Shown one piece after another: positions 22,549 to 33,021 of a stretch of 46,992 nucleotides of DNA. Position 1 is the first letter of the stretch, and the number at the start of each line of letters is the position of its first letter. The stretch is taken from positions 1 to 46,992 of the forward strand of contig NZ_PXNO01000002.1 in assembly GCF_003007715.1 (NCBI RefSeq), read 5' to 3'. A program made the position numbers and the translations under genes. This stretch comes from Marinobacter shengliensis. Lineage in GTDB: Bacteria > Pseudomonadota > Gammaproteobacteria > Pseudomonadales > Oleiphilaceae. Below the pieces are notes generated by a model. That model made no database searches and had not been told where the DNA came from. It was given only the letters and a program-made list of their open reading frames with translations.

Positions 22549-23142
22549 ATGCCAAAAGTCGGAATCAAAGACACCCGTCGCCAACAGTTGATCGACGCCA
22601 CCATGGAGTCCATCGCCGAGCTGGGGATGCAGAACACCACCATTGTCAGTATCAGCAAGCGGGCAGGCATGTCGTCCGGGATTATCAGCCATTACTTCGG
22701 GGGCAAGCAGGGGCTGATCGAAGCGGCCTTGCGGTATTTGCTGGACCAGCTCGGCAAGGAGCTGCGGGAGCGCATGGCGAAAACCGATCGCTCCCCGGCC
22801 CAGCGGCTGGATTGCATCATTGAGTCCAACTTTTCCGAGTTCCAGCGCTCGGCGCTGGCGGCGAAAACCTGGCTCAGCTTCTGGGCCCGTTCCATGCACG
22901 AGCCGGGGCTGAAGCGGCTGCAGCAGATCAACAACGCCCGGCTGTATAGCAATCTGCGCTACTCGTTTGCCCAGGTGTTGCCACCAGAGCAGGCCACGGA
23001 AGCGGCCCGACAAACCGCAGCGATGATTGACGGCTTCTGGTTGCGCAGCGCCCTGAGCCTGGACCCGGCCGAAAGCTTTGAAGCCGGTGAGCGGCTTTGC
23101 AAGCAGTTTGTTCACGCGACACTGGCCCGGGCAAGCGCCTGA
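22549..23142 (+). CDS. betI: TetR-family repressor BetI
   Basis: This 197-residue protein has a TetR helix-turn-helix (about residues 10-55: [20 protein letters not shown], then [19 protein letters not shown]) and the BetI ligand domain ([28 protein letters not shown]). It represses choline oxidation genes and is relieved by choline. It is the first gene of betIBA, 30 bp after the palindrome, and is followed by betB 62 bp on. Length and words match Pseudomonas and E. coli BetI. Confidence 0.95.
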   Translation: MPKVGIKDTRRQQLIDATMESIAELGMQNTTIVSISKRAGMSSGIISHYFGGKQGLIEAALRYLLDQLGKELRERMAKTDRSPAQRLDCIIESNFSEFQRSALAAKTWLSFWARSMHEPGLKRLQQINNARLYSNLRYSFAQVLPPEQATEAARQTAAMIDGFWLRSALSLDPAESFEAGERLCKQFVHATLARASA

Positions 23143-23204
23143 GCCAACACGAATGCCATGGCCCACAAGGCCTGAAGACACTGAATCGAGGTTACCAACC
23201 GCTT

Positions 23205-24674
23205 ATGTCTGCATCTGCTCCTGTTGTTCAGAACTTTGTCCACGGCCGTTTTCTGGCCAACCGTTCCGGTGAGACCTTCCCGGTGGTGAATCCGGCCACC
23301 GGCCAGGTGATTTACCAGGTGGAAGTGGCGGATGAAGCCATACAGCAGGCCGCCATCGAAAGCGCCCGCGCCGGGTTTGCCCAGTGGGCGGCCACTCCGG
23401 CCATTGAGCGCAGCCGGATTCTGCTCAAAGCGGTGGCGCTGCTCAGAGAACGTAATGACGAACTGGCGGCGGTGGAAGTACGTGACACCGGCAAACCCTG
23501 GCAGGAAGCCGAAGCCGTGGATGTGGTGACCGGTGCTGATGCCATCGAGTTTTTTGCCGGCCTGGCACCCTCCATCGAGGGCAACCAGCAGGATTTGGGC
23601 GGTGACTTCTACTACACCCGCCGGGAGCCGCTGGGTATCTGCGCTGGCATCGGCGCCTGGAATTATCCGATCCAGATCGCCTGCTGGAAGTCCGCCCCGG
23701 CGCTGGCCTGTGGCAACGCCATGATCTTCAAGCCGTCGGAAGAGACCCCCATGGGTGCGGTGAAGCTGGCGGAAATCTTCATCGAGGCCGGCGTGCCGGC
23801 GGGCGTGTTCAACGTGGTGCAGGGCGCCGCCGAGGTTGGCCAGTGGCTGACCCATCACCCGGAGATTGCCAAGGTGTCGTTCACCGGCGAAGTGGCCACC
23901 GGCAAGAAGGTGATGGCTGCGGCCGCGTCGTCTTTGAAAGACGTGACCATGGAGCTGGGTGGCAAATCCCCACTGATCATCTTTGACGATGCGGATCTGG
24001 AGAACGCCATCTCTGCGGCCATGGTGGGCAACTTCTACACCCAGGGCGAAATCTGCACCAACGGCACCCGGGTGTTTGTACACGAAGACATCTACCCGCG
24101 CTTTATTGAAAGGCTGCTGGAACGCACCCGCAAGAACATCAAAGCCGGTGATCCGATGAACCCGGCCACCAACTTCGGCGCATTGATCTCCAAAAAGCAC
24201 CAGGAGCTGGTCTTGGGCTACATCAGCAAGGGCATTGCCGAAGGTGCCACCCTGAGCCACGGCGGCCGGGCGTTCGAGCCGGAAGACTCGAAAGGGGGGT
24301 ATTTTGTCGAGCCCACTATTTTCACCGACTGCACCGACGACATGACCATCGTGAAGGAGGAAATCTTCGGGCCGGTGATGTCCGTGCTCACCTTCCGCGA
24401 TGAGGACGAGGTGATTGCCCGGGCCAACAGTACCGATACCGGTCTGGCCGCCGGGGTGTTCACCAATGACATCCGCCGCGCGCACCGGGTGATTCACCAG
24501 ATCCAGGCCGGTATTTGCTGGATCAACAGCTACGGCGCCTCGCCGGCGGAAATGCCGGTGGGCGGTTACAAACTCTCCGGTATTGGCCGGGAAAACGGGC
24601 GCGAGACCATTGCGCACTATACCCAGATCAAATCCGTTTATATCGGAATGCAGGATCTGGACGCCCCGTTTTAA
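23205..24674 (+). CDS. betB: Betaine aldehyde dehydrogenase
   Basis: This 489-residue NAD(P)-dependent aldehyde dehydrogenase oxidises betaine aldehyde to glycine betaine in the cytosol. The catalytic base is Glu250 ([10 protein letters not shown]) and the nucleophile Cys284 ([15 protein letters not shown]). The cofactor word [12 protein letters not shown] precedes them. The length equals E. coli BetB. I start at ATG 23205; the frame extends upstream without family similarity. It lies between betI and betA in one operon. Confidence 0.95.
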   Translation: MSASAPVVQNFVHGRFLANRSGETFPVVNPATGQVIYQVEVADEAIQQAAIESARAGFAQWAATPAIERSRILLKAVALLRERNDELAAVEVRDTGKPWQEAEAVDVVTGADAIEFFAGLAPSIEGNQQDLGGDFYYTRREPLGICAGIGAWNYPIQIACWKSAPALACGNAMIFKPSEETPMGAVKLAEIFIEAGVPAGVFNVVQGAAEVGQWLTHHPEIAKVSFTGEVATGKKVMAAAASSLKDVTMELGGKSPLIIFDDADLENAISAAMVGNFYTQGEICTNGTRVFVHEDIYPRFIERLLERTRKNIKAGDPMNPATNFGALISKKHQELVLGYISKGIAEGATLSHGGRAFEPEDSKGGYFVEPTIFTDCTDDMTIVKEEIFGPVMSVLTFRDEDEVIARANSTDTGLAAGVFTNDIRRAHRVIHQIQAGICWINSYGASPAEMPVGGYKLSGIGRENGRETIAHYTQIKSVYIGMQDLDAPF

Positions 24675-24701
24675 TCCCGCCGGCCACAGAGGAGAACGCG
24701 T

Positions 24702-26396
24702 ATGACAGAAAACCGATACGACTACATCATTGTGGGCGCGGGCTCGGCCGGCTGTGTGCTGGCCAACCGCCTCACCGAAGACGCCCGCCACAAGGTGCTG
24801 CTGCTGGAGACCGGCGGCAGCGACAAGAGCATCTTTATCCAGATGCCCACCGCCCTGTCCATCCCCATGAACACCAAGAAGTACGCCTGGCAGTTCGAGA
24901 CCGAGCCAGAACCGTACCTGGACAACCGCCGCATGCACTGTCCCCGGGGCAAGGTGCTGGGCGGCTCCTCGTCCATCAACGGCATGGTCTATGTTCGTGG
25001 CCACGCCCGGGATTTCGACGAATGGGATTCCGAGGGCGCCACGGGCTGGCATTACCAGAACGTACTGCCGTATTTCAAAAAGGCGGAGACCTGGGCCTTT
25101 GGCGGTGATGACTACCGGGGCGACACCGGCCCGCTGGGCGTCAACAACGGCAACAACATGCGTAACCCGCTGTACAAGGCGTTCATCAAGGCGGGTGTGG
25201 ATGCCGGCTACCTGGAAACGGCCGATTACAACGGCGCCCAGCAGGAAGGCTTCGGTGCCATGCACATGACCGTGAAGAACGGTCGTCGCTGGTCCACGGC
25301 CAACGCCTACCTGCGCCCGGCCATGGCGCGACCGAACCTGACGGTGGTGACCCACGCCCTAGTGCACAAGGTGCTGCTTGGTGGCGCGGATGGCAAAACC
25401 GCCACCGGTGTGCGTTATGAGCAGGGCGGCAAGATGCACGAGGCCAATGCCGCCGAGGAAGTGATTCTGTCTGCCGGTTCCATTGGCTCACCCCATTTGC
25501 TGCAGTTGTCCGGCATCGGCAAGCGAGCGGTGCTGGAACAGGCCGGTATTGAGGTCAAGCACGAGCTGCCCGGCGTGGGTGAGAACCTGCAGGACCACCT
25601 GGAATTCTACTTCCAGTTCCGCTGCAAACAGCCGGTGTCGCTCAACGGCAAGCTGGACTGGTGGAACAAGCTCAAGATCGGCGTGCGCTGGATTCTGCGC
25701 AAAGACGGGCTGGGCGCCACCAACCACTTCGAGTCCTGCGGTTTTATCCGCTCCAAGGCGGGTGTTGAGTGGCCAGACCTGCAATACCACTTTCTGCCGG
25801 CGGCCATGCGCTATGACGGCAAAGAAGCCTTTGATGGCGATGGCTTCCAGCTGCACATCGGCCACAACAAGCCGAAAAGCCGGGGCCATGTGCGGATTCA
25901 ATCCGCCGATCCAAGACAGGCACCGGCCATTCGCTTTAATTATCTGGAGCACGAAGCCGACCGGGAAGGTTTCCGGGATTGCGTGCGCCTGACCCGCGAG
26001 ATCATCAACCAGCCCGCCATGGACCAGTACCGCGGTGCGGAAATCCAGCCCGGCGTGGCTGTGCAGAGCGATGACGAAATCGATGCCTTTGTGCGCCAGG
26101 CGGTGGAGAGTGCCTACCATCCGTCCTGTTCCTGCAAGATGGGTACCGACGCAATGGCGGTAGTCGGGCCAGACACCCGGGTACACGGCATCAAGAACCT
26201 GCGGGTGGTGGATTCGTCCATCTTCCCGACCATACCCAACGGCAACCTGAACGCCCCCACCATCATGGTGGCCGAGCGGGCAGCCGACCTGATCCGGGGC
26301 AGGGAGCCCCTGCAACCTGAGGATGTGCCGGTCCAAATGGATGACCAGTGGCAGGCACACCAACGACCGGGGCAAGCAAAACGGGTGCTGATTTAG
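24702..26396 (+). CDS. betA: Choline dehydrogenase (GMC oxidoreductase)
   Basis: This 564-residue FAD enzyme oxidises choline to betaine aldehyde, probably at the membrane. The N-terminal FAD-binding motif is [18 protein letters not shown] (residues about 5-22). The GMC signatures are [20 protein letters not shown] near residue 85 and [15 protein letters not shown] near 260. The catalytic His473 lies in [10 protein letters not shown]. The length fits BetA (about 556). Ribosome site GAGGAGA; 27 bp after betB. It completes the osmoprotectant pathway with BetB. Confidence 0.95.
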   Translation: MTENRYDYIIVGAGSAGCVLANRLTEDARHKVLLLETGGSDKSIFIQMPTALSIPMNTKKYAWQFETEPEPYLDNRRMHCPRGKVLGGSSSINGMVYVRGHARDFDEWDSEGATGWHYQNVLPYFKKAETWAFGGDDYRGDTGPLGVNNGNNMRNPLYKAFIKAGVDAGYLETADYNGAQQEGFGAMHMTVKNGRRWSTANAYLRPAMARPNLTVVTHALVHKVLLGGADGKTATGVRYEQGGKMHEANAAEEVILSAGSIGSPHLLQLSGIGKRAVLEQAGIEVKHELPGVGENLQDHLEFYFQFRCKQPVSLNGKLDWWNKLKIGVRWILRKDGLGATNHFESCGFIRSKAGVEWPDLQYHFLPAAMRYDGKEAFDGDGFQLHIGHNKPKSRGHVRIQSADPRQAPAIRFNYLEHEADREGFRDCVRLTREIINQPAMDQYRGAEIQPGVAVQSDDEIDAFVRQAVESAYHPSCSCKMGTDAMAVVGPDTRVHGIKNLRVVDSSIFPTIPNGNLNAPTIMVAERAADLIRGREPLQPEDVPVQMDDQWQAHQRPGQAKRVLI

Positions 26397-26593
26397 CGCC
26401 CGAAGCCCCGGCCCCGGGGGCGCAAGGCCTCCGGGGTTAGCAAACCATCAGGATTTCCCTATCAACGCGACGGCTGTGCTGGCCGTTTCCTGGGCGTCAG
26501 ATAGGCAAGTCCTGGCCCGTAACGAGAAGAAAACGCGGGGGTTTGTGTCCGATTCGAATTAAGCAGCGCTTAAAAAGTAGAGGAGGAACACCC

Positions 26594-26641
26594 ATGCTGT
26601 GCATTAAACTGAAAACAACCAACCGGAGGCTCTGCGCATGA
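26594..26641 (+). CDS. 15-codon upstream ORF coupled to the BCCT-like transporter gene
   Basis: It has a strong AGGAGG (26581-26586) 7 bp before the ATG and encodes MLCIKLKTTNRRLCA. Its stop TGA overlaps the transporter start (ATGA, 26638-26641). The CGGAGG inside its last codons is the transporter's own ribosome site. The design suggests translational coupling or a leader peptide. I see no attenuator hairpin. It could be fortuitous. Confidence 0.5.
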   Translation: MLCIKLKTTNRRLCA

Positions 26642-27855
26642 CACTCTGGTTATCCACAGGCCTGATCTTCACCTTCGCTGCCATTGCCCTGATTCTGTAC
26701 AAATGGTGGGACGTACAGTGCATCGGTGTCACACCGGTTCGCACCCTGACGTTCATTGCCATTCTGTTCACCTCGGGCCTGGATGTGGGGCTGATCATGT
26801 TCCCGCTGACCGAGTTCGGCAGCTATGCCGATCTTTCTGCCAGCCCGGAATACGGGTTCGCCAACCCCCTGGCCATTGAGTTTGGCTTCTGGGCCTTTCT
26901 GATCTGGGGGTTCTACTTCCTGACGTGTTTTTACTTTGCCATCATCGAGCCGAGGGTGAAGTTTTTTGAAATCCCGGTGGTGAAAATCATCAATAACGTG
27001 GTGATCATCGGTACCTGCGCCTTCACGGCGTACCTGTTGCTGGTGAACCTGCCCTGGTATCTGCCCCAGTTGGGCGACGGTGAAACCGTGATGCCGGCGT
27101 TCTATGTGATCGTATTTGCGGCCATTGCTCTGGCGGTGTACTCCAGCTCCAAGATCAAATACGTGCGTATCCTGAGCATCGGCTCCAGCGTGTTGTTTAT
27201 TGCCCTGATTGCCGGTATGTGGCTGCGGGCCTTTGCCCTGGGCAAGGGCTCACCGGCGGATTTCTTCGGTACCGCAGGCATGCTTGGGGAATACTTTACC
27301 AACATTCACCGATTTGCCCTGCCGATCAACGACTACCATGAGTTCTACCTGTTCTGGTGGTTCTCCTGGAGCATCATGATCGGCCAGTTCACCGCCCGTT
27401 TTGTCAGTGGCATCAAAACCTGGCAGTTGCTGATCGCCATGCTGGTGGTGCCGTCCATCGCCATCGGTGTGTGGTTCTCGGTGCTGTTCCACTACCACGC
27501 TGAGGGTCTGAAGATTGCGGCGATGACCAACCTGGCCATGATTTCGGTGGGGGTTCTGATGGTGGTGAACTCACTGGATTCGCTGATTCGTCTGTACACC
27601 GATAACCTGAACCTGACCGCCCGGCGCATGGGCCGAATGAACTACGTGATCGTGAATTTTGGCGTTATGGTGCTTCTGACCATGCTGTTCCAGCTGGATT
27701 TTCTGCGTATTCAATGGGTTGGAGCGTTGGTGATTGGCCTTTACTTCGCCTGTTTTGCCTACATTCTGGCGAAGAAGCGGGCCGAGGTGGCGGCCATCAA
27801 ATCGTCACCAAAAGAAAATATTCTGGATTTCCGAAAGATTGAACTTGCGGGATAA
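26638..27855 (+). CDS. Divergent, short BCCT-like transporter (choline/betaine?)
   Basis: This 405-residue membrane protein has about ten transmembrane helices. TSGLDVGLIMFPLTEFGSYADL aligns with the BCCT helix AAGMGIGLMFFGVAEPMSHY. YLFWWFSWSIMIGQFTARFVSGI matches the BCCT signature WWISWSPFVGMFIARISRG. Usual BCCT proteins have 500-700 residues and twelve helices, so this one lacks the ends. It follows betA by 241 bp, which points to choline or betaine uptake. The alternative is a related but distinct transporter subfamily. Ribosome site GGAGG. Confidence 0.75.
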   Translation: MTLWLSTGLIFTFAAIALILYKWWDVQCIGVTPVRTLTFIAILFTSGLDVGLIMFPLTEFGSYADLSASPEYGFANPLAIEFGFWAFLIWGFYFLTCFYFAIIEPRVKFFEIPVVKIINNVVIIGTCAFTAYLLLVNLPWYLPQLGDGETVMPAFYVIVFAAIALAVYSSSKIKYVRILSIGSSVLFIALIAGMWLRAFALGKGSPADFFGTAGMLGEYFTNIHRFALPINDYHEFYLFWWFSWSIMIGQFTARFVSGIKTWQLLIAMLVVPSIAIGVWFSVLFHYHAEGLKIAAMTNLAMISVGVLMVVNSLDSLIRLYTDNLNLTARRMGRMNYVIVNFGVMVLLTMLFQLDFLRIQWVGALVIGLYFACFAYILAKKRAEVAAIKSSPKENILDFRKIELAG

Positions 27856-27865
27856 GGCCCCATAG

Positions 27866-27931
27866 ATAGGTTAAGCCTATCCCGGGTTTGGAAATAATCA
27901 ATTTTCACCCAGTGGGCCAAAGCCGTATCTT
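27866..27931 (+). promoter_or_regulatory. OxyR half-operator and promoter of ahpC
   Basis: ATAG-N7-CTAT (27866-27880) is an exact OxyR half-operator. It lies 21 bp upstream of a -35-like TTTTCA (27902-27907). An 18-bp spacer leads to TATCTT (27926-27931). OxyR bound there would activate ahpC under peroxide. Confidence 0.72.
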
Positions 27932-27983
27932 GTGCACCGTTTTCAAGCCTAAACCCAAATGAACCAACAGGAGTTATTCTGAG

Positions 27984-28547
27984 ATGGGTATCATTAACAG
28001 CGAAATCAAACCGTTCAACGCCACCGCATTCAAGCAGGGCGAGTTTGTTGAAATCTCTGAAGCAGACGTGAAAGGCAAGTGGGCCATTTTCTTCTTCTAC
28101 CCGGCCGACTTCACCTTCGTTTGCCCGACCGAACTGGGCGATGTCGCTGACAAGTACGAAGAGCTGCAGAAGCTGGGCGTTGAAGTGTTCTCCGTGTCTA
28201 CCGACACTCACTTCACCCACAAAGCGTGGCACGATACTTCCGACACCATCGGCAAGATCAACTACTACATGGTAGGCGACCAGACTGGCACCATCACCAA
28301 CAACTTCGGTGTGATGCGTGAAGGCCAGGGCCTGGCAGACCGTGCTACTTTCCTGATCGATCCGGATGGCGTTATCCAGGCGATGGAAATCACTGCTGAA
28401 GGCATCGGCCGTGACGCAGACGATCTGCTGCGCAAGGTGAAGGCTGCTCAGTACGTTCGCAACCATCCTGGCGAAGTTTGCCCGGCCAAGTGGAAAGAAG
28501 GCGAAGAAACCCTGGCTCCGTCTCTGGACCTGGTTGGCAAGATCTAA
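27984..28547 (+). CDS. ahpC: Alkyl hydroperoxide reductase subunit C (peroxiredoxin)
   Basis: This 187-residue 2-Cys peroxiredoxin reduces hydroperoxides in the cytosol. The peroxidatic Cys47 is in [12 protein letters not shown] and the resolving Cys166 in GEVCPAKW. The length is the same as E. coli AhpC. A ribosome site AGGAG is present. It has its own promoter and terminator and is separated from ahpF, its reductase, by 222 bp. Confidence 0.97.
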   Translation: MGIINSEIKPFNATAFKQGEFVEISEADVKGKWAIFFFYPADFTFVCPTELGDVADKYEELQKLGVEVFSVSTDTHFTHKAWHDTSDTIGKINYYMVGDQTGTITNNFGVMREGQGLADRATFLIDPDGVIQAMEITAEGIGRDADDLLRKVKAAQYVRNHPGEVCPAKWKEGEETLAPSLDLVGKI

Positions 28548-28576
28548 GTTTCCCTGCACGGGTGAAACTTGCAAGA

Positions 28577-28600
28577 AGGCCCGCACAGCGGGCCTTTTTT
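28577..28600 (+). terminator. Rho-independent terminator after ahpC
   Basis: AGGCCCGC pairs with GCGGGCCT around ACA and runs into TTTTTT. Confidence 0.92.
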
Positions 28601-28629
28601 GTATCTATCAATCGACTTTATGGAATCGT

Positions 28630-28695
28630 ATAGGTCTGAGCTATCAGATGGGTTGGGTCAATCAATTTGAGAAGGCCCCGGCTTGCCCTTATCGT
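28630..28695 (+). promoter_or_regulatory. OxyR half-operator and promoter of ahpF
   Basis: ATAG-N7-CTAT (28630-28644), the same form as at ahpC, lies 22 bp before TTGAGA (28667-28672). TATCGT follows after 17 bp (28690-28695). ahpF therefore has its own peroxide-inducible promoter and does not rely on read-through from ahpC. Confidence 0.72.
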
Positions 28696-28769
28696 ACCTG
28701 CAACTTCAGATAACGATTCATTTTTGAATTCAGACAGTTAGTTTCACGACATAAAGGGGAATACCAAAC

Positions 28770-30335
28770 ATGTTGGACGCCAATATCAAAGGACAGTTGA
28801 AGGCCTACATGGAAAAGCTGCAACAGCCGATCGAGCTGGTAGCAGCCTATGACGACAGCAAGAAATCCCAGGAGCTGAAGCAGCTGCTGGAAGAAATCGA
28901 GCCGATGTCCGAAAAGATCAGCCTGCGGACCGAAGACTCCGCCGATGTGCGTCGTCCGTCGTTTGCCATCAACCGTGTGGGCACTGACATTGGCGTTCGT
29001 TTCGCCGGTATTCCCATGGGCCACGAGTTTACCTCCCTGGTACTGGCGCTGTTGCAGGTGGGCGGCCACCCGTCCAAAGCTTCCCAGGAAGTGATTCAGC
29101 AAATCCAGGAACTGGACGGTGAGTTCGAGTTTGAAACCTATTTCTCCCTGTCCTGCCAGAACTGCCCGGACGTGGTGCAGGCTTTTAACCTGATGAGTGT
29201 GCTGAACCCGAACATCAAGCACACCTCCATCGACGGCGCCCTGTTCCAGGACGAAGTCGAGCAGCGTGAAGTGATGGCGGTGCCGAGCGTGTACCTGAAT
29301 GGCCAGCCCTGGGGCCAGGGCCGGATGACGCTGGAAGAGGTTGTGGCCAAGCTGGACACCAACTCGGCGGAGAAAGAAGCCAAGAAGATCAACCAGAAAG
29401 ACGCCTTTGAGGTGCTGGTGATCGGCGGTGGCCCGGCGGGTTCTGCAGCGGCCATCTACGCCGCCCGTAAGGGGATTTCAACCGGTATTGCGGCCGAGCG
29501 CTTTGGTGGCCAGGTAGCTGACACCATGGGTATCGAAAACCTGATCTCCGTGCCTTACACCGAAGGCCCGAAGCTGGTGGCGGCCATGGAACAGCACGTT
29601 AACGAATACGAAGTCGACATCATGAACATGCAGCGCGCCGAGAAGCTGATTCCGGCGGCGCAGACCGGTGGCCTGCATGAAGTGAAGCTGGCGAACGGCG
29701 GTTCCCTGAAAGCCCGTACGGTAATTCTGTCTACCGGTGCCCGCTGGCGCCAGATGGGCGTGCCGGGTGAGGAAGAGTACCGCAACAAGGGCGTGGCCTA
29801 CTGCCCGCACTGCGATGGCCCGCTGTTCAAAGGCAAGCGCGTGGCGGTGATCGGTGGTGGTAACTCCGGCGTGGAAGCGGCAATCGACCTGGCCGGTATT
29901 GTTGGCCACGTAACCCTGATTGAGTTCGGTGAGCAAATGCGTGCCGACGAAGTGCTGCAGAAGAAACTGCGCAGCCTGAATAACGTGAAGATCATTACCT
30001 CCGGGCAGACCACCGAAGTGGTCGGCAAAGACGGTAAGGTCAGTGGCCTGAACTACACCGACCGCACCACCGGTGAAGCGCACCACGTTGAGCTGGAAGG
30101 TGTGTTTGTTCAGATCGGCCTTGTGCCGAACACCGAGTGGCTGAAAGGTGATATTGAGCTGAGCCAGCACGGTGAGATCATCGTAAATGATCGCAACGAG
30201 ACCTCGATTCCGGGTGTGTTCGCCGCTGGCGATGCCACCACGGTGCCGTACAAGCAGATCGTGATTTCGATGGGTGAAGGTTCCAAAGCCGCCTTGAGTG
30301 CCTTCGATTTCCTGATTCGCAACTCCGCCGAGTAA
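28770..30335 (+). CDS. ahpF: Alkyl hydroperoxide reductase subunit F
   Basis: This 521-residue flavoprotein passes electrons from NADH to AhpC. An N-terminal double-thioredoxin domain holds Cys129-x-x-Cys132 (SCQNCPD). The C-terminal thioredoxin-reductase part has the FAD motif [10 protein letters not shown] (about residue 217), redox pair Cys345-x-x-Cys348 (YCPHCDG), and NAD motif [10 protein letters not shown] (about 366). The length and cysteine positions equal E. coli AhpF. A terminator follows. Confidence 0.97.
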   Translation: MLDANIKGQLKAYMEKLQQPIELVAAYDDSKKSQELKQLLEEIEPMSEKISLRTEDSADVRRPSFAINRVGTDIGVRFAGIPMGHEFTSLVLALLQVGGHPSKASQEVIQQIQELDGEFEFETYFSLSCQNCPDVVQAFNLMSVLNPNIKHTSIDGALFQDEVEQREVMAVPSVYLNGQPWGQGRMTLEEVVAKLDTNSAEKEAKKINQKDAFEVLVIGGGPAGSAAAIYAARKGISTGIAAERFGGQVADTMGIENLISVPYTEGPKLVAAMEQHVNEYEVDIMNMQRAEKLIPAAQTGGLHEVKLANGGSLKARTVILSTGARWRQMGVPGEEEYRNKGVAYCPHCDGPLFKGKRVAVIGGGNSGVEAAIDLAGIVGHVTLIEFGEQMRADEVLQKKLRSLNNVKIITSGQTTEVVGKDGKVSGLNYTDRTTGEAHHVELEGVFVQIGLVPNTEWLKGDIELSQHGEIIVNDRNETSIPGVFAAGDATTVPYKQIVISMGEGSKAALSAFDFLIRNSAE

Positions 30336-30373
30336 GTTGTTCACACAAGCCTGAATTCAGGCTGACCCCTGTA

Positions 30374-30409
30374 GCCGGCGCCCACGGGAAGTGGGTGGCC
30401 GGTTTTTTT
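30374..30409 (+). terminator. Rho-independent terminator after ahpF
   Basis: GCCGGCGCCCAC and GTGGGTGGCCGG form the stem around GGGAA and run into TTTTTTTA. It borders the end of the convergent transglutaminase-like gene. Confidence 0.88.
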
Positions 30410-31079
30410 ATGGGTTGCTGGTGACGTCTTGCTCCAGGCTACCGGTCACTTCCGCCGGCTGGCCATCGGTTTCAAACAGGTGCCCGTAGGCGGCACGCAC
30501 CCCGTCAACGATAAAGTCAAAGGGCACGTCATCGAACACGCCGTGGTCGTTGATGTATTCCATATGGGCCTCGCCGTCTTCGGTGAACTCCTGGAACACC
30601 GAATCGTTCACGCCATCAAACTCCAGCGGCTCCACCTTCATTAGCGCGCAAAGCTGCTTGTTAAAGGCGGGTGTGGCCTTAACCCATTGGCCGTTCAGGT
30701 ACAGCTCGATAAAGCCATGCATCCGGAAAATATCGGAGCGCAGCCACTCGATGAGCTTGGGGCTGGAGAGGTGATTGCGCACATCGGCCAGGCCCAGCCG
30801 GCTGGGAATGCCGATATAGCGTGCAGCGGCGCCGAGCAGCACCGCTTTGGGAATGCAGTAGCTCTCGCGGGATTCCAGCGCGTAGCTGGCAGACAGGGTG
30901 TTTGGGTCGGTCTGGAATACATAAGGGTTGTACTGGACGCTGTCGCGCACCGCCAGGTACAACGCCTTGACCTGCTCTACCGGTTCATTGGGCACGCCCT
31001 CAAGTTGCTGGTCAATCCAGGCTTTGACTTCCGGCTTGTCGTAATCGAAGAACTCGGTGGGCTTGAGGTAGTTTTTCAT
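30408..31079 (-). CDS. Transglutaminase-like cysteine protein
   Basis: This 223-residue protein has a transglutaminase-like core: Cys75 (SYCIPKAVLLGAAARYIGIP), His121 (MHGFIELYLNGQW) and the following KATPAFN, which fits the third catalytic position. Such proteins can be peptidases or acyl-transfer enzymes. There is no signal peptide, so it is cytosolic. I start at MKNYLK (31079); an upstream start at 31103 adds eight non-conserved residues. It converges with ahpF. The partner substrate is unknown. Confidence 0.82.
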   Translation of the reverse strand: MKNYLKPTEFFDYDKPEVKAWIDQQLEGVPNEPVEQVKALYLAVRDSVQYNPYVFQTDPNTLSASYALESRESYCIPKAVLLGAAARYIGIPSRLGLADVRNHLSSPKLIEWLRSDIFRMHGFIELYLNGQWVKATPAFNKQLCALMKVEPLEFDGVNDSVFQEFTEDGEAHMEYINDHGVFDDVPFDFIVDGVRAAYGHLFETDGQPAEVTGSLEQDVTSNP

Positions 31080-31268
31080 GGTGATCTTCCGGCATTGGCG
31101 CATGATTGACCGATGATCTCTCGGTTAGCAAGCTATGGGCAATGACTTTATCCGCCAATTCGGCTGACCTTCCGTACCGGTTGTGACCGAGTTGGTGTTC
31201 TCTGGGGCTCGTATGTTGGAATGTTCGTTATACTGAACGACCAGAAACGCCAATGGTTAGGGAATTAC

Positions 31269-32423
31269 ATGGCACTACGCGCAGTCCTGCTGATCAGTCT
31301 CATTGTTTGCTCTTTTATGCGGGTTGCCGATGCCGGCACACGGCCAAGTGTGGCGTTCCTGTCACCAGACGATTCGCGTTTCTGGCAAATGGTGGCGGGG
31401 TTTATGGAGCAGGTGGCGATTGATCTGGATGTTGACCTTGAGGTTCAGTTTGATACTGACAGGCACCGGTTCAGCTACTTGCGCATGGCTCAGCAAATCA
31501 TCACCGCTGAGGAGAAGCCGGATTACCTGATCATCATGTGCAAAGAGCTGGTAACCACTCAGATACTGGAGCAGGCCCACGGGCAGGGTGTGAAAGTCTT
31601 CTCGTTCAATACCGATGTGCCCGAGGCAACAAGGGTTGCGGTGGGTATGCCCAGGGAGACGCTGGACAGCTGGATTGGCCATGTGGTGCCTGACAATGTA
31701 GAGGCCGGCCGAACCTTGGCCAAACTGTTGGAACGTCGAGCGGTGAAACGTGGTTTGGTTGAGGCCGGGGAGCCGGTGCCGATGGTGGCGTTGACCGGGA
31801 CGCAGGATTCTTCGGCCGCCAGGGATCGTAATCAGGGGCTGCTGAACGCCACCAGTATCGGTAATGGCCAGCTCTTGCAGTTGGTGCTCGCTGAGTGGAG
31901 TGAGCAGCAGGCCAGCGAAAAAATGTCGGTGTTGTTCCGGCGCTACCCGCAAACCACCGCGATCTGGAATGCCAGTGATGGGATGGCGCTTGGCGCCATT
32001 GAAGCCGCCAGAAACGCTGGCCGGACGCCCGGTGAGGATGTGATTGTTGGCGGTGTGGACTGGGAGCCCGGGGCGTTAGAGGCCATTCGTCGGGGCGATC
32101 TGACGGTTAGTCTTGGTCGCCATTTTATGGGGGGAGGCCTCGCCCTGTTGCTGGTTCACGATTACCACCACGGTTACGACTTTGCCGAAAGCCGGCGATC
32201 TGCGGCCTTGCGCTACCAGTTTGAGGCGGCAACAGTCGACAATGTGCATCTGGTTGAGCGAATTCTTGCGCCGGAAAACTGGAAAGCCCTCGATTTCCGG
32301 CAATACAGTCGTGTGTTCAATACTCAACTCAGAAAACAGGACTTCAGCGCTGAACAATTAATGGATCAGTTTTCGTCTGGGCTTATCCAGCAGGGAAACA
32401 GTAACCAGCTGGTCAGCCAATAA
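31269..32423 (+). CDS. Periplasmic binding protein, sugar/LacI-like type, orphan
   Basis: This 384-residue protein has an N-terminal signal (MALRAVLLISLIVCSFMRVADA). A type 1 periplasmic-binding fold follows (about 25-350): VAFLSPDDSRFWQMVAGFME, then DYLIIMCKEL, then WNASDGMALGAIEAARNAGR. It resembles sugar-binding and LuxP-like proteins. No permease, ATPase or sensor kinase lies nearby. ATG 31269 fits the signal sequence best; the frame is open from 31221. Confidence 0.82.
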   Translation: MALRAVLLISLIVCSFMRVADAGTRPSVAFLSPDDSRFWQMVAGFMEQVAIDLDVDLEVQFDTDRHRFSYLRMAQQIITAEEKPDYLIIMCKELVTTQILEQAHGQGVKVFSFNTDVPEATRVAVGMPRETLDSWIGHVVPDNVEAGRTLAKLLERRAVKRGLVEAGEPVPMVALTGTQDSSAARDRNQGLLNATSIGNGQLLQLVLAEWSEQQASEKMSVLFRRYPQTTAIWNASDGMALGAIEAARNAGRTPGEDVIVGGVDWEPGALEAIRRGDLTVSLGRHFMGGGLALLLVHDYHHGYDFAESRRSAALRYQFEAATVDNVHLVERILAPENWKALDFRQYSRVFNTQLRKQDFSAEQLMDQFSSGLIQQGNSNQLVSQ

Positions 32424-32460
32424 GGTCCCGCCTCCTTTTTCTGGGCTACACGGAATTCCT

Positions 32461-33003
32461 ATGCCGGAATTTATGACCTCTCTCAGTCTTACCGATAGTC
32501 TCGGCCAGTTGTTTGGTCTGGTGGCGCTGGCCTTCTGCATTGCCGGCTTCGCCAACAAGAACGACGACCGGCTGATGGTGCTACTGATCTCTGCCAACGT
32601 CGCCTTCGCCCTGATGTTTGCCTTTTTCGAGAGCTGGACGGCAGCCGCATTGACGGTTTTGGTGATTGTGCGCATCGCCCTGGCCAGGAGGTATCAGGGC
32701 AGCTGGACGATCATGCTGGCGATGCTGGGGGTTAATCTCCTGGTAGCCTGGGCAACCTGGAAGTCGGCCACCGATGTGTTTCCGCTGGCGGCGGCCACTT
32801 TGGGTACTGTCGGTATGTTCATGCTTCGGGGCATTCCGCTGCGTATTGTTCTGGGGCTGGCGGCGTTCTGCTGGATGCTGAATAACATTGTGATTGGTTC
32901 GGTTGGAGGCATCTTGGCCGAGGGCATGGTGCTGGTCACCAACATCATCACTATCATCCGGCTGTACCAGTTGCAGAAGAAGTACCCGGATTTCAGGCCC
33001 TGA
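32461..33003 (+). CDS. YgjV-family inner-membrane protein
   Basis: This 180-residue protein has about six short hydrophobic helices and a polar C-terminal tail (QKKYPDFRP). The words GQLFGLVALAFCIAGFANKNDDRLM and IGSVGGILAEGMVLVTNIITIIRL match the Imp-YgjV family of small inner-membrane proteins. The role is unknown. It follows the binding-protein gene by 37 bp and may share its transcript. It converges with the PfkB kinase. Confidence 0.82.
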   Translation: MPEFMTSLSLTDSLGQLFGLVALAFCIAGFANKNDDRLMVLLISANVAFALMFAFFESWTAAALTVLVIVRIALARRYQGSWTIMLAMLGVNLLVAWATWKSATDVFPLAAATLGTVGMFMLRGIPLRIVLGLAAFCWMLNNIVIGSVGGILAEGMVLVTNIITIIRLYQLQKKYPDFRP

Positions 33004-33021
33004 GATTGAGCGCAGCCTGGC

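Noticed and set aside
23112..25355. 747-codon open frame on the minus strand opposite betB and betA
   Set aside because: High-GC coding strands create long antisense frames. This one has no recognisable domains and lies wholly under two well-supported genes.
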